DNA from: Prevotellaceae bacterium
Lineage (GTDB): Bacteria > Bacteroidota > Bacteroidia > Bacteroidales > Bacteroidaceae
Assembly (NCBI GenBank): GCA_028723525.1
Contig: JAQYET010000041.1
Coordinates: 1-60,939, forward strand
Reading direction: 5' to 3'
DNA: 60,939 bases
The position numbers were made by a program, and so were the translations under genes. Positions 51,633 to 60,729 of this stretch are shown piece by piece. The notes under the pieces are model-generated. The model did not search any database. It saw only the letters and a program-made list of their open reading frames with translations, and was not told the origin of the DNA. How positions within the stretch are numbered: position 1 is the first letter of the stretch; each line of letters begins with the position of its first letter.

Positions 51633-53189
51633 ATGGCAATAAAGAAAAGACCAGTATCTCCTCGTCAGAAAATGATAAACCTGATGTATATCGTTCTTCT
51701 GGCAATGCTTGCGCTCAACGTCTCCACGGAAGTGCTTCAGGGGTTCTCCATCGTTGAGGAAAGCCTCAACAGAACTACCGAAAACTCCGGCAGACAGAAC
51801 GCAGCAATCTACGGAGACTTCGAAACCCAAATGGCAAAAAATCCGGAGAAAGTGCGCCAATGGTTCGAGAAAGCCACGCGGGTGAAGCAGATGAGCGACT
51901 CGCTGTATAACATGGCGCAGCAACTGAAGGAGGCTATCGTGCGCGAAGCAGACGGCAGCGACGGCGACGTTAAGGACATAGAAAACAAGGATAACCTTGA
52001 GGCTGCGAGCCATGTGATGCTCGCCCCGGGCACAGGAAAGGGCAAGGCTCTCTATGACGCCATAAATTCTTACCGCGAGCAGATACTCTCAATGGTCACT
52101 GACGAGCAGCAAAAGAAGATCATCAGGGGCAACCTCTCCACGCAGTTGCCTAAGAACGCCTCCACAATGGGCAAGAACTGGCAGGAGTATATGTTCGAAA
52201 ACATGCCTGTCGCAGCTGCCGTAACGTTGCTCTCAAAGTTGCAAAGCGACATACGCTATGCCGAGGGCGAGGTGTTGCATACGCTCGTGGCAAACATCGA
52301 CTTGAAGGATATACGTGTCAATAAGCTTGATGCTTTCGTCATACCGGAGAAGACAACGCTCTATCCCGGAGAACAATTCGTGTCGCAGATAGTAATGGCT
52401 GCGGTTGACACTACCATGCAACCGGAGATTTATGTCAACGGAACTCGCGTGAATACCGTCAACGGACGCTACTCGTTCACAGCCGGAGGCGTGGGCGAAC
52501 ACCAGTTCAGCGGCTATCTCCTGACGCGCAACGCCGCCGGCGAACAGTTGCGCCGCGACTTCACTCAGAAATATAGCGTCATACCGACGCCCGACGGTGC
52601 CACCGTCGCAGCCGACCTTATGAACGTGCTCTACGCAGGATTTAAGAACCCGATGAGCGTCAGCGTGCCCGGCATCCCTGCCAATCAGGTACGGGTCAGC
52701 ATGAGTGGAGGAAGCTTGACACCGGTGGGCAACGGGCGTTTCATTGCCGTTCCGTCGGCTGTGGGCAAGGATGTGACGTTCAATATCACGGTCAACGACC
52801 ACGGCAAGACACGCACACTGGCTCCGTTCACGTTCCATGTGCGCAAGTTGCCCGACCCTACTCCTTACATGATTGTCGGCGACAGCCGCTTCCGTGGAGG
52901 AGGATTGGCAAAGGCGTCGCTGATGAATGCTTCGGGCATAAAGGCGGCTATCGACGACGGGCTGCTTGATATTGAGTTTCGCGTGACAGGTTTCGAGGCA
53001 GTGTTCTTCGATAATATGGGTAACGCTGTGCCGATGGTGAGCAACGGAACGCAGTTCAGCGAGCGTCAGAAGGAGGCTTTCCGCAAGTTGTCTCGCAACC
53101 GACGCTTCTACATTTCGCGTGTTACGGCAGTGGGACCCGACGGCATCTCGCGCCAACTCAGCGCATCGATGGAGGTGATAATAAAGTAA
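51633..53189 (+). CDS. gldM: T9SS motor/periplasmic shaft protein GldM/PorM
   Basis: 518 residues. One N-terminal membrane helix (QKMINLMYIVLLAMLALNVS) and a large periplasmic part in four domains: helical D1 (about 40-215) and three beta domains, with YPGEQFVSQIVMAAV and FTAGGVGEHQFSGYL at the D1/D2 region and FHVRKLPDPTPYMIVGDSRF ahead of the last. GldM links the inner-membrane motor GldL to the GldK-GldN ring and transmits energy for secretion. Confidence 0.96.
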   Translation: MAIKKRPVSPRQKMINLMYIVLLAMLALNVSTEVLQGFSIVEESLNRTTENSGRQNAAIYGDFETQMAKNPEKVRQWFEKATRVKQMSDSLYNMAQQLKEAIVREADGSDGDVKDIENKDNLEAASHVMLAPGTGKGKALYDAINSYREQILSMVTDEQQKKIIRGNLSTQLPKNASTMGKNWQEYMFENMPVAAAVTLLSKLQSDIRYAEGEVLHTLVANIDLKDIRVNKLDAFVIPEKTTLYPGEQFVSQIVMAAVDTTMQPEIYVNGTRVNTVNGRYSFTAGGVGEHQFSGYLLTRNAAGEQLRRDFTQKYSVIPTPDGATVAADLMNVLYAGFKNPMSVSVPGIPANQVRVSMSGGSLTPVGNGRFIAVPSAVGKDVTFNITVNDHGKTRTLAPFTFHVRKLPDPTPYMIVGDSRFRGGGLAKASLMNASGIKAAIDDGLLDIEFRVTGFEAVFFDNMGNAVPMVSNGTQFSERQKEAFRKLSRNRRFYISRVTAVGPDGISRQLSASMEVIIK

Positions 53190-53211
53190 AAAAAGAAACA
53201 AACAGACACTT

Positions 53212-54252
53212 ATGAAAAAGATATTGATGATATTTCTTGCCACGGTGACTGTGCTCTCGGTAAGCGCACAGCCGCAGAAACGCCGTGCAGAGGAGCAGCA
53301 ACAGAAGTCAAATCGCTCGCAGCAGCTTTCCACAAGGGCACAGATTTCGTTCCCCACGGCACAGTCTATGTCGGAGGATGTTGTCTGGAGGCGCGACATT
53401 TATCGCGAACTCAACCTCAACGACGACGCCAATGCCGGACTGTATTACCCCGTGGAGGCTATCGGTTCGCAGATGAATCTCTTCACATATATCTTCAAAC
53501 TGATGATGAGTGGCAGCGTTAAGGTGTATGAATATCGTCTCGACGGCAACGAGGTGTTTGCCGACGATGCACGGGTGGCACCGAAAGCATTCCTCGATAA
53601 CTATCACATCTTCTACGAGAAAGACCAAAACGGACGCACGAGGATAGACAACAGCGACATCCCATCGCGCGAAGTGAAGGGCTATTATATAAAGGAGAGT
53701 GCCTACTACGATCAGGCTTCTGCCACGTTCCACACCAAGGTGCTCGCCCTCTGTCCGATAATGAGCCGTGAAGACGACTTCGGCGACGGTGCGGCAAAGT
53801 ATCCGCTGTTCTGGGTGAGATATGAAGACCTCGCGCCGTTCCTCAGCAAGCAGACCATAATGACGAGCAATCTGAACAACGCTGCCACGATGAGTATTGA
53901 TGATTACTTCACTAAGAACATGTATCGCGGCAAGATATACAAGACCAATAACATGCTCGGCAAGACGCTCGCGCAGTACTGCACCAGCGACTCTGCCATG
54001 ACAAAAGAGCAGAAACGCATAGAAATGGAACTGCAGGAGTTCGAAAAGAATATATGGGGAAACCAACAACGTAAGGACTCACTCGACAGCATCGCCAACA
54101 GCGGTGGCAAGAAAGCGAGAGACAAGAAGGCATCGCGCAGAGACAAGACAAGCCGGGAAGAGTCAACGAAAGTGAAGACACGCCGCTCCTCGCAGCCGTC
54201 ATCCAACTCTGCATCGCAGCCTCGCGTGTCGGTGCGCAGGCAGCGCAGATAA
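53212..54252 (+). CDS. gldN: T9SS ring protein GldN/PorN
   Basis: 346 residues. Signal peptide MKKILMIFLATVTVLSVSA. Core includes VVWRRDIYRELNLNDDANAG and LYYPVEAIGSQMNLFTYIFK, WVRYEDLAPFLSKQTIMTSN and IDDYFTKNMYRGKIYKTNNM, all characteristic of GldN/PorN. The C-terminus (about 290-346) is a basic, Ser/Arg/Lys-rich tail, longer than usual. It completes the periplasmic ring with GldK. Last gene of the run; 22 bases after gldM. Confidence 0.95.
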   Translation: MKKILMIFLATVTVLSVSAQPQKRRAEEQQQKSNRSQQLSTRAQISFPTAQSMSEDVVWRRDIYRELNLNDDANAGLYYPVEAIGSQMNLFTYIFKLMMSGSVKVYEYRLDGNEVFADDARVAPKAFLDNYHIFYEKDQNGRTRIDNSDIPSREVKGYYIKESAYYDQASATFHTKVLALCPIMSREDDFGDGAAKYPLFWVRYEDLAPFLSKQTIMTSNLNNAATMSIDDYFTKNMYRGKIYKTNNMLGKTLAQYCTSDSAMTKEQKRIEMELQEFEKNIWGNQQRKDSLDSIANSGGKKARDKKASRRDKTSREESTKVKTRRSSQPSSNSASQPRVSVRRQRR

Positions 54253-54318
54253 TATGAAACCGTTAACGGGGCAGGCTTGCTCTGCCCTTAATATTCATCA
54301 TTTTTACACAAATACCAA

Positions 54319-54918
54319 ATGAAAAAAACTTTTACCCTTATCCTCTTTGCCCTTGCAATGATGGTCGCACTGCCCTCACAGGCGCAGGTTAAGTTTGGTT
54401 TACGTGCCGGTCTGAACGTAACCAACATGTCGCTTGACAAGAAAGTGTTTAACACAAAGAACCGTACAGGTTTCTTCGTAGGTCCTACCGTGAAGTTCAC
54501 CCTCCCCATCGTGGGTGTCGGCATAGATGCCAGTGCACTCTACGACCAGCGCGAGGCTGAACTGGAAAACTCCGGAAAGAAAATCAAGCAGCAATCTGTG
54601 AATATCCCGGTGAACTTGCGCTACGGCATCGGTCTTGGTGCTAAGGCAAGTGCTTATTTGGCTGTTGGTCCGCAGTTCGCATTCAATGTAGGCGACAGTG
54701 AGCATAAACTGTATGAAAATACTACATGGAAACTCAGCAGTTCCACGTTCAGTTTCAATGTCGGTGCAGGAGTTATGCTTATGGATCATCTTCAGATTGG
54801 TGCAAACTACAACATCGTTTGCGGCAAGACAGGCGAACTTGAAGTTGTTGAAGTTGGAAAAACTTTGCTCAAGGGGCGTGCTAACGCTTGGCAGATACAT
54901 GCCTCTTACTATTTCTAA
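54319..54918 (+). CDS. Outer-membrane beta-barrel protein (porin-family type)
   Basis: 199 residues. Signal peptide cleaved after LPSQAQ; VKFGLRAGLNVTNMSLDKKV is the usual first strand of the OMP_b-brl_2 group; eight to ten strands; it ends in QIHASYYF with the terminal Phe required for barrel insertion. Possibly transcribed with the T9SS genes (66-base gap) and a plausible accessory, but nothing proves a functional link. Terminated at 54949-54989. Confidence 0.85.
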   Translation: MKKTFTLILFALAMMVALPSQAQVKFGLRAGLNVTNMSLDKKVFNTKNRTGFFVGPTVKFTLPIVGVGIDASALYDQREAELENSGKKIKQQSVNIPVNLRYGIGLGAKASAYLAVGPQFAFNVGDSEHKLYENTTWKLSSSTFSFNVGAGVMLMDHLQIGANYNIVCGKTGELEVVEVGKTLLKGRANAWQIHASYYF

Positions 54919-54948
54919 GAAAACTTTACCAAATCGGTAATAATCGCG

Positions 54949-54989
54949 AGACGGGCAGCGGCTTCATTGAGGTTGTCGCCCGTCTTTTT
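54949..54989 (+). terminator. Terminator after the outer-membrane protein gene
   Basis: AGACGGGC (54949-54956) pairs with GCCCGTCT (54978-54985) enclosing a 21-base loop, followed by a T-run to 54989. It lies between the plus-strand T9SS block and the convergent pabC gene. Confidence 0.75.
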
Positions 54990-55001
54990 ATATATGTCTG
55001 T

Positions 55002-55598
55002 CTAAGTTGTTATTGCCGATATTGGCAGAACAGCCTCGCCGAGTTCTATCATGGCGTTGAAGAAGGCTATGTTTTGGTATTTGCCGATGTCCGAGGCAGC
55101 GATGTCTCCCTCCGTGACGAGTCCTTTATCCAATAGTAGGGCGCGTTTCGTTCCTGATAATAGCGGTTTGCGCGGCGTCACCCACCGCCTGCCGTCATAG
55201 AAAGCCACGTTGGTATAGGTGGTGTCGGTAATCATTCCGTCTTTCACTATCAGCACCTCCCGGTCCTCCGCGGCATTCCCCCTGATGCCGCGGAACATCC
55301 CCCGGTCTTCATATTTGAACGAATAGTCAATCCCCTTGCCGTCGGCAAGCACCAGTTTGCTTATCCGTCGCATCCTGTATGGCGTGCAGGTGATGTCGCG
55401 AACACCGTTGCGGTCGTAGATGAAGCGCAGTTTTGAAATGCCCTCCGAAGCCTTTGCTAACGTTTCAAGCCGCTCGCGGTCGATGTGCAGACGCTTGTTC
55501 CAGAAATGTTCCGCCGTAATCATTACGCGCTGTTCGTGCCTTTCGAAGTTTATTATCTCCCCGTCGGCAACCTTAATCGTTTCAATAAATCGGCACAT
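55002..55598 (-). CDS. pabC: Aminodeoxychorismate lyase-like class IV aminotransferase
   Basis: 198 residues. Class IV PLP fold: SKLRFIYDRNGVRDITCTPY, the probable PLP lysine in DYSFKYEDRGMFRGI (about K91), VLIVKDGMITDTTYTNVAFY with the phosphate-binding region, and PLLSGTKRALLLDKGLV. It would release pyruvate from aminodeoxychorismate to give p-aminobenzoate for folate. Short for the family (250-290) at the N-terminus, as in other Bacteroidetes. It starts inside the 3' end of pabB (17-base overlap). Confidence 0.85.
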   Translation of the reverse strand: MCRFIETIKVADGEIINFERHEQRVMITAEHFWNKRLHIDRERLETLAKASEGISKLRFIYDRNGVRDITCTPYRMRRISKLVLADGKGIDYSFKYEDRGMFRGIRGNAAEDREVLIVKDGMITDTTYTNVAFYDGRRWVTPRKPLLSGTKRALLLDKGLVTEGDIAASDIGKYQNIAFFNAMIELGEAVLPISAITT

Positions 55599-56565
55599 AA
55601 ATCTTTTCTATCACCTCGTTATATTCGTCGTCGTTGTCGCTTTGGGCAGTAATCCCTCCGCCGGCTTTATAAAACAGTTGCCCGTTTTCGCAATCGATGA
55701 AGCGTATCATCACCGCAGTGTCCATGTCGCCGCCCTTGGAATAGCCCATTATTCCGGTGTAGAAACCTCGCTCGTAGTCCTCTGCCTCACTTATTATCTG
55801 CATCGTTTTCGGCTTAGGAGCACCCGTGATAGAGCCCGCCGGGAGCAGTCGCAGCAGCATTTCGCCGAGATGCTCGCGGTAGTAGTCGGTGAGCGTGCCC
55901 GTGATTTCCGAACTTGTCTGCAGTATTTCGCCCTTATGCGTAGCCAGATGCTCCACATATCTGTACTTCTCAACCCTCACCTGCTCTGCCACTTGGCTCA
56001 GGTCGTTGCGTATAAGGTCAACAATCGTGGCGTGCTCCGCCGCTTCCTTCCTGTTATCCATTAGCATGTGTTCGGCATTTGGCAGCGTAGCGTCGAGCGT
56101 TCCTTTCATTGGGAAGGATGAAATAACACCTTTTTCCACCTTTACGAATGTCTCCGGAGAGAAACATACGAACCTGTCGCGCAACCAGCAGCGGTATTTC
56201 GCCTGCGAGCGGAGGAAGATGTCGCGCATCGTCAGGTTTGTCTTGATAGGCATCCGGCATGTGAGGTTAGCCAGATAACTGTTTCCTTCGCGCTGGTTTC
56301 GCTTCACGAGGTTTATGCTTCGTTCGTATCGCTCCCGGTCGGGCAGGCTGAACTCAAGCGTGGGGGCAATATCGGGGCACGTCATACCATGCCCGATGTT
56401 TGAAAATTCGGGGAAAGACACCAACAGCTCGTCACTGTCGATATTCTCCGTCTCCTCTATATACACCCGGCTTTGGTCGTAACTGATGATGAAGAAAAAT
56501 GCTCTGTCGGTGCGCCCGAGTTCGTTAATCTTCTTTTCCGCTTCCTGCCTGTCGTATGTTTTCAT
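55582..56565 (-). CDS. pabB: Aminodeoxychorismate synthase component I
   Basis: About 327 residues from the ATG at 56563-56565, which has AAGGA six bases upstream; a longer frame from 56679 exists but its extra residues look unlike the family. The chorismate-binding domain has FPMKGTLDATL, where the Lys in P-x-K-G-T distinguishes PabB from anthranilate synthase (PIAGT), then LRLLPAGSITGAPKPKTM, GFYTGIMGYSKGG and KAGGGITAQSDNDDEYNE. It makes 4-amino-4-deoxychorismate with a glutamine amidotransferase (not in the window) and feeds the overlapping pabC. Confidence 0.92.
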   Translation of the reverse strand: MKTYDRQEAEKKINELGRTDRAFFFIISYDQSRVYIEETENIDSDELLVSFPEFSNIGHGMTCPDIAPTLEFSLPDRERYERSINLVKRNQREGNSYLANLTCRMPIKTNLTMRDIFLRSQAKYRCWLRDRFVCFSPETFVKVEKGVISSFPMKGTLDATLPNAEHMLMDNRKEAAEHATIVDLIRNDLSQVAEQVRVEKYRYVEHLATHKGEILQTSSEITGTLTDYYREHLGEMLLRLLPAGSITGAPKPKTMQIISEAEDYERGFYTGIMGYSKGGDMDTAVMIRFIDCENGQLFYKAGGGITAQSDNDDEYNEVIEKIYVPIY

Positions 56566-56762
56566 TTCATTTCCTTGTTTAATCATATCTTCCGCCGGTG
56601 GCTTTGTCCGCCCGCGCGCCTTCAACCAATCGGCAAAAGTAACCATTTTTTTTAATTCCGCGCCCCTTTCCGCGCCCAAATCTCGCAGTCACATCCCAAC
56701 ATTTTTACTCCCTAAGCGCAAAATATGATGCGCGTACCTCCGCAAAACTACGATAAAAATAT

Positions 56763-56770
56763 TAACTTTG
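56763..56770 (+). promoter_or_regulatory. -7 box of priA
   Basis: TAacTTTG followed by GCAGCG. The start expected near 56777 lies after the first in-frame ATG of the long ORF, which supports ATG 56800 as the priA start (leader about 23 bases). Confidence 0.55.
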
Positions 56771-56799
56771 CAGCGTTACATGCAAATTATGCGATACTT

Positions 56800-59070
56800 A
56801 TGTACTTCGTTGACGTGATACTTCCTGTCCCTCTTGAGGGGCTGTTCACATACGGCGTGCCCGAACAGTGGGTGGGACGTGTGGCGATGGGCGTGCGTGT
56901 TCTTGTGCCGCTTGGCAAGAGCAAGCACTACATTGCAATGGCAGTGAAGGTGCATCGGGAAGAACCGGAAATGAAGTGGAAGAGCATAGAGCAGGTGCTC
57001 GACGACAAACCGGTGGTGAGCGAACGGCAAATGAGGCTGTGGCAGTGGATTTCCGACTATTACATGTCGCCCATAGGCGATGTTTTCAAGGCTGCCATGC
57101 CGGGCGGCATGAAGACCGAGGAGGGTTACAGACCACGCACAGAGACTTTCCTTGACCTGCCTGTGAAATGGCAGTCGGAGCAGAACCTCCACCTCGCACT
57201 CGACATGATGCGGCGCGCCGAGAAGCAACGACGGGTGTTCGAAGCGTTCCTCGAAATGACGGGGTGGGACAAGATGCAGGGCGATGTGCCGCAGGGCGTG
57301 ATAACAGAACTGTCGCGCGACGAACTGATGAACGCCACCCATTGCACCGCAGCGACACTGAAGTCCCTGACAGACAAAGGCTTCCTCGTGAAATATGAAC
57401 GCGAGGTGGGGCGTCTCAATCACCAAACACAACCCGACTACACGCGGATACGGAAACTCAACGCTGCCCAGCAGGACGCATACAACGATATCCTTATGGG
57501 CTTCCTGAAGAAGAACGTGGTGCTGCTCCACGGCGTTACGTCGAGCGGTAAGACCGAACTCTACATCCACTTGATAAAGCGTGCCATCGACCGTCACGAA
57601 CAAGTGCTCTACCTCATGCCTGAAATTGCCCTCACGGTGCAGATGCAGCAACGCCTGCAACGGGTGTTCGGCAGCCGCCTCGGCATCTATCACTCGAAGT
57701 ATAGCGATGCCGAGCGCGTGGAGATATGGCAGAAGCAACTCTCCGAAACGCCTTACGACGTGGTACTCGGAGCGCGCTCTGCGGTCTTTCTGCCGTTCCA
57801 ACGCCTCGGACTTGTGATAGTGGATGAGGAACACGAAACATCGTTCAAGCAGCAAGACCCTGCCCCGCGCTATCATGCAAGGTCGGCAGCGATAGTGCTT
57901 GCGGCGATGTATGGGGCGAAGACTTTGCTCGGAACGGCGACGCCCTCTGCGGAGTCTTACCATAACGTTATCACCGGGAAGTATGCCCTTGCCACGCTTT
58001 CCACGCGATATAAGGACATCGCAATGCCGGAAATCCGTGTCGTGGATACAAAAGATTTGCATCGCAGGAAGATGATGCGCGGTGCATTCTCGCCACAACT
58101 TCTTGCCGCAATGCGCAGTGCTCTCGATAATGGGGAACAGGTGATTTTGTTCCAGAACCGCCGAGGTTTTGCCCCAATGGTGGAGTGCAGGGTGTGCGGG
58201 TGGGTGCCCAAATGCCGCAACTGCGACGTGTCACTGACCTTACATAAGAACACGTCGCAACTGACATGCCACTACTGCGGTTTCACATACGGCGTGCCAG
58301 AGCGTTGCCCGAACTGCGACAGCAACGACCTGCGCGGAAGGGGCTTCGGAACGGAGAAGGTGGAGGACATGATAATGGAACTTTTCACGGATGCGAGAGT
58401 GGCGCGGATGGACTTAGACACGACACGAACACGCAGCGCATACGAGCGTATAATAGCCGACTTCTCTGCCGGGACTACCAATATTCTCATCGGGACGCAG
58501 ATGGTTACGAAGGGACTCGACTTCGACCGCGTGTCGGTGGTGGGTATTCTCAATGCCGACTCTATGCTCAACTTCCCCGACTTCCGTGCCTACGAGCATG
58601 CTTTCATGATGATGTCGCAGGTGAGCGGACGTGCCGGGCGGCGCGGACGACAGGGGCTCGTGATACTGCAGACCAAGAATAAGGACTTGCCGATAGTGCG
58701 ACAGGTGGTTGAGAATGATTTCGTTTCTTATTTCAAAGACCTCGAACAGGAGAGGCGCGACTTCCGTTATCCGCCTTTCACTCACCTCATATATGTGTAT
58801 ATGAAGCACCGCGACGAACGACTGACAGAGAGTGCTGCGATGGAGATGGGAGCGCGACTGAGGCAGGGACTGGGCACACGGGTGCTGGGACCGGACAAGC
58901 CTGCCGTGGCGAAGGTGAAGACAATGAACATACGGAAGATTGTGCTGAAACTGGAGATTGGCATAGACCTCGCACAAGTGCGCCGCTATCTGAGACAGAC
59001 GGAACGGGAGATGATGAGGAATAAACAATACAACTCATTGCAGGTTTACTTCGATATAGATCCTCTTTGA
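56800..59070 (+). CDS. priA: Primosomal replication helicase PriA
   Basis: 756 residues from ATG 56800 (MYFVDVILPVPLEGLFTYGV). DNA-binding N-terminal domain to about 200; Walker A LLHGVTSSGKTELY (about 240-253); DEEH box VIVDEEHETSFKQ; two zinc-binding Cys clusters in VECRVCGWVPKCRNCDVSLT and CHYCGFTYGVPERCPNCDSN; helicase C-terminal motifs GTQMVTKGLDFDRVSVVGIL and SQVSGRAGRRGRQGLVILQT. It reloads the replisome at stalled forks. In-frame codons upstream of 56800 lie before the predicted transcription start. Confidence 0.95.
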   Translation: MYFVDVILPVPLEGLFTYGVPEQWVGRVAMGVRVLVPLGKSKHYIAMAVKVHREEPEMKWKSIEQVLDDKPVVSERQMRLWQWISDYYMSPIGDVFKAAMPGGMKTEEGYRPRTETFLDLPVKWQSEQNLHLALDMMRRAEKQRRVFEAFLEMTGWDKMQGDVPQGVITELSRDELMNATHCTAATLKSLTDKGFLVKYEREVGRLNHQTQPDYTRIRKLNAAQQDAYNDILMGFLKKNVVLLHGVTSSGKTELYIHLIKRAIDRHEQVLYLMPEIALTVQMQQRLQRVFGSRLGIYHSKYSDAERVEIWQKQLSETPYDVVLGARSAVFLPFQRLGLVIVDEEHETSFKQQDPAPRYHARSAAIVLAAMYGAKTLLGTATPSAESYHNVITGKYALATLSTRYKDIAMPEIRVVDTKDLHRRKMMRGAFSPQLLAAMRSALDNGEQVILFQNRRGFAPMVECRVCGWVPKCRNCDVSLTLHKNTSQLTCHYCGFTYGVPERCPNCDSNDLRGRGFGTEKVEDMIMELFTDARVARMDLDTTRTRSAYERIIADFSAGTTNILIGTQMVTKGLDFDRVSVVGILNADSMLNFPDFRAYEHAFMMMSQVSGRAGRRGRQGLVILQTKNKDLPIVRQVVENDFVSYFKDLEQERRDFRYPPFTHLIYVYMKHRDERLTESAAMEMGARLRQGLGTRVLGPDKPAVAKVKTMNIRKIVLKLEIGIDLAQVRRYLRQTEREMMRNKQYNSLQVYFDIDPL

Positions 59071-59183
59071 TACAAAAAAGATGTAAAAGAGGGGTGGTAT
59101 TGGAGGGAAAGACAATTCTCAAAATGCAATCTATTGAAAATTATTTATGTCGGGTAAAAGTTTTTCTCTACATAAAAAATTTA

Positions 59184-59216
59184 GGCAGAAGCCCTCTCTC
59201 GGGTTTCTGCCTTTTT
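59184..59216 (+). terminator. Terminator after priA
   Basis: GGCAGAAGCCC (59184-59194) pairs with GGGTTTCTGCC (59201-59211), one G-U, loop TCTCTC, followed by TTTTT. It is about 115 bases after the priA stop. Confidence 0.85.
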
Positions 59217-59652
59217 GGTTACCTTTGTTTTTATCCGAAAACAATATAACCATGAAGAAAGGTACACATTTTATCGGGCAAATGCAAGAAAAGAGATGTT
59301 TTATGCAGGTAGATGGTAAGTGATTGAGAATGTGTGAAAAAACACGGATTATCGCCGTGTATTGCTTAGAGGGTGAAAGTGCAGAAAATGTGGATTTGTG
59401 CAGAAGATACGTTACCAAATCGTTAGCCAAATGTGCGTGGATAAAACAAGGTAACGATAAGCAGTTTGTACAGTGGTGGCGATTTCTGCCATTATGGTGC
59501 TTATGCACTGAAACACAATATCTAGCATAACTGAAAACGCTTCAAAAACGTTTTGTAATTTTGCACTTGCTGGTTGACTCTGCGGTAGCCCTTGCTTATG
59601 GAAGCCCCCCTCCGGAGTCGTGATTAGAAGAACAATCACCGAGAGTGAAACA
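59217..59652. other. Gap with promoter-like boxes and only doubtful small ORFs
   Basis: Two -7-like boxes are present: TAccTTTG at 59220-59227 and TAatTTTG at 59556-59563, neither with a clear -33. A 23-codon ORF (59252-59323, starts MKKGTHFIGQMQEK) follows the first; I see no ribosome site or family for it. No RNA gene could be folded with confidence. Confidence 0.4.
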
Positions 59653-59772
59653 ATGATACAAACTCTGCTGTAGGAGCTTATCCGCCTTACAAAAGGACTC
59701 ACCGCCTTGCAGGAACAGACGGTGAGTTTGACCATTTATATCACAGAAAAATGTAAAATAATCACTTTCTAA
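59653..59772 (+). pseudogene. Short interrupted frame next to the recombinase
   Basis: ATG 59653 reads MIQTLL then TAG (59671-59673) and continues in the same frame as ELIRLTKGLTALQEQTVSLT up to TAA 59770-59772, overlapping the 3' end of the convergent recombinase by 11 bases. The pattern (short amphipathic helix, Leu/Lys/Glu) resembles the start of small helical accessory proteins of Bacteroidetes mobile elements, but I cannot assign it. Confidence 0.25.
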
Positions 59773-60688
59773 GAAACTTTATCATCCGGGTGATACAACG
59801 CTTCTTCTGTTCCATATTGGGGTGAACATAGAGATTGAGGGTTGTCGTGATGTTCGCATGACCGAGCAACACGCTAACTGTCTTATAATCACAGTTGCTT
59901 TCAATGCAGCGTGTGGCGAAACTGTGGCGCAGTCCGTGATATTTCAGCCGAGGAATATCCAAACGTTTCATCAGCCGATGATAGTAGTTGCGGTAGGTTC
60001 GCGGCTCTGTAGGTTTCTCTTCGTTGGTCAGCACATAAAAATTCTCATTTATCACTTTTTTGAGTGGTTTCACCATAGCCAAGAGTTCTTTGTTCATAGG
60101 TATTTCGCGGCAAGCATTCTTGGTCTTTGGCGTATTGATGACCAACTCTGTATGCTTGTGTTCACCTTCCACGATGTAGATACGCTCAATGGTACGATTC
60201 ACGGCGATTGTTGCATTGTCTGTATTGATATCCGACCATTTCAAACCGCATATCTCACCAATTCGCAAGCCGGTGGTCAGGCTGATGTAAATACCAAGGT
60301 TGCGAAACGTGAAGTTTTGTTTGATGAAATCGAGGATCTTCTTGTGGTGTGCCACTGTCAATACCTCTATTTCCTTGTTGGCTTCTGTGGTTGGATATTT
60401 GATATCCCACTCTTGGTGGTTCATCCATCCGTTTTTCACTCCGAACTTCATCACCATTTTCAAGACAATCAGAATATCCTTCACCGTTTTAATGCTGAGT
60501 CCGCCATTGAGTTTCTGCAAAACAAACTCTTGCACAAGTTTTTCACTCAGAACATCACAACTGCCGAAAGAAGGCAGTATGTGGTTCTCCAGAATTAACG
60601 CATAAGCTGCGTAAGTAGATTGTTTAACGTAGCGTTGCTTTTCACTTTTCCAAACCAACGCAATTTCTCTAATTGTTTTTCTCTTCAT
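59762..60688 (-). CDS. Tyrosine recombinase (site-specific integrase)
   Basis: About 308 residues from ATG 60686-60688 (MKRKTIREIALVWKSEKQRY); an upstream in-frame start at 60739 adds 17 residues. SAM-like N-terminal DNA-binding domain to about 100; catalytic domain with TGLRIGEICGLKWSDI (first Arg), Lys in the beta hairpin region, HGLRHSFATRCIE (His-x-x-Arg) and LLGHANITTTLNLYVHP (His and the Tyr nucleophile). It is encoded back-to-back with an HsdS-like frame at the window edge, the usual position of the recombinase that shuffles type I specificity cassettes in Bacteroidales. Confidence 0.88.
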   Translation of the reverse strand: MKRKTIREIALVWKSEKQRYVKQSTYAAYALILENHILPSFGSCDVLSEKLVQEFVLQKLNGGLSIKTVKDILIVLKMVMKFGVKNGWMNHQEWDIKYPTTEANKEIEVLTVAHHKKILDFIKQNFTFRNLGIYISLTTGLRIGEICGLKWSDINTDNATIAVNRTIERIYIVEGEHKHTELVINTPKTKNACREIPMNKELLAMVKPLKKVINENFYVLTNEEKPTEPRTYRNYYHRLMKRLDIPRLKYHGLRHSFATRCIESNCDYKTVSVLLGHANITTTLNLYVHPNMEQKKRCITRMIKFLRK

Positions 60689-60729
60689 ATAAATCTTTAA
60701 TTTAGAAAATATACCTATAATATAATTAG

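Noticed and set aside
56776..58098. 440-codon open frame antisense to priA
   Set aside because: Shadow of priA; His/Cys-rich composition typical of an antisense frame and no domain visible.
59324..59530. 68-codon ORF after priA
   Set aside because: Trp/Cys-rich sequence without motif, signal or ribosome site; more likely non-coding.
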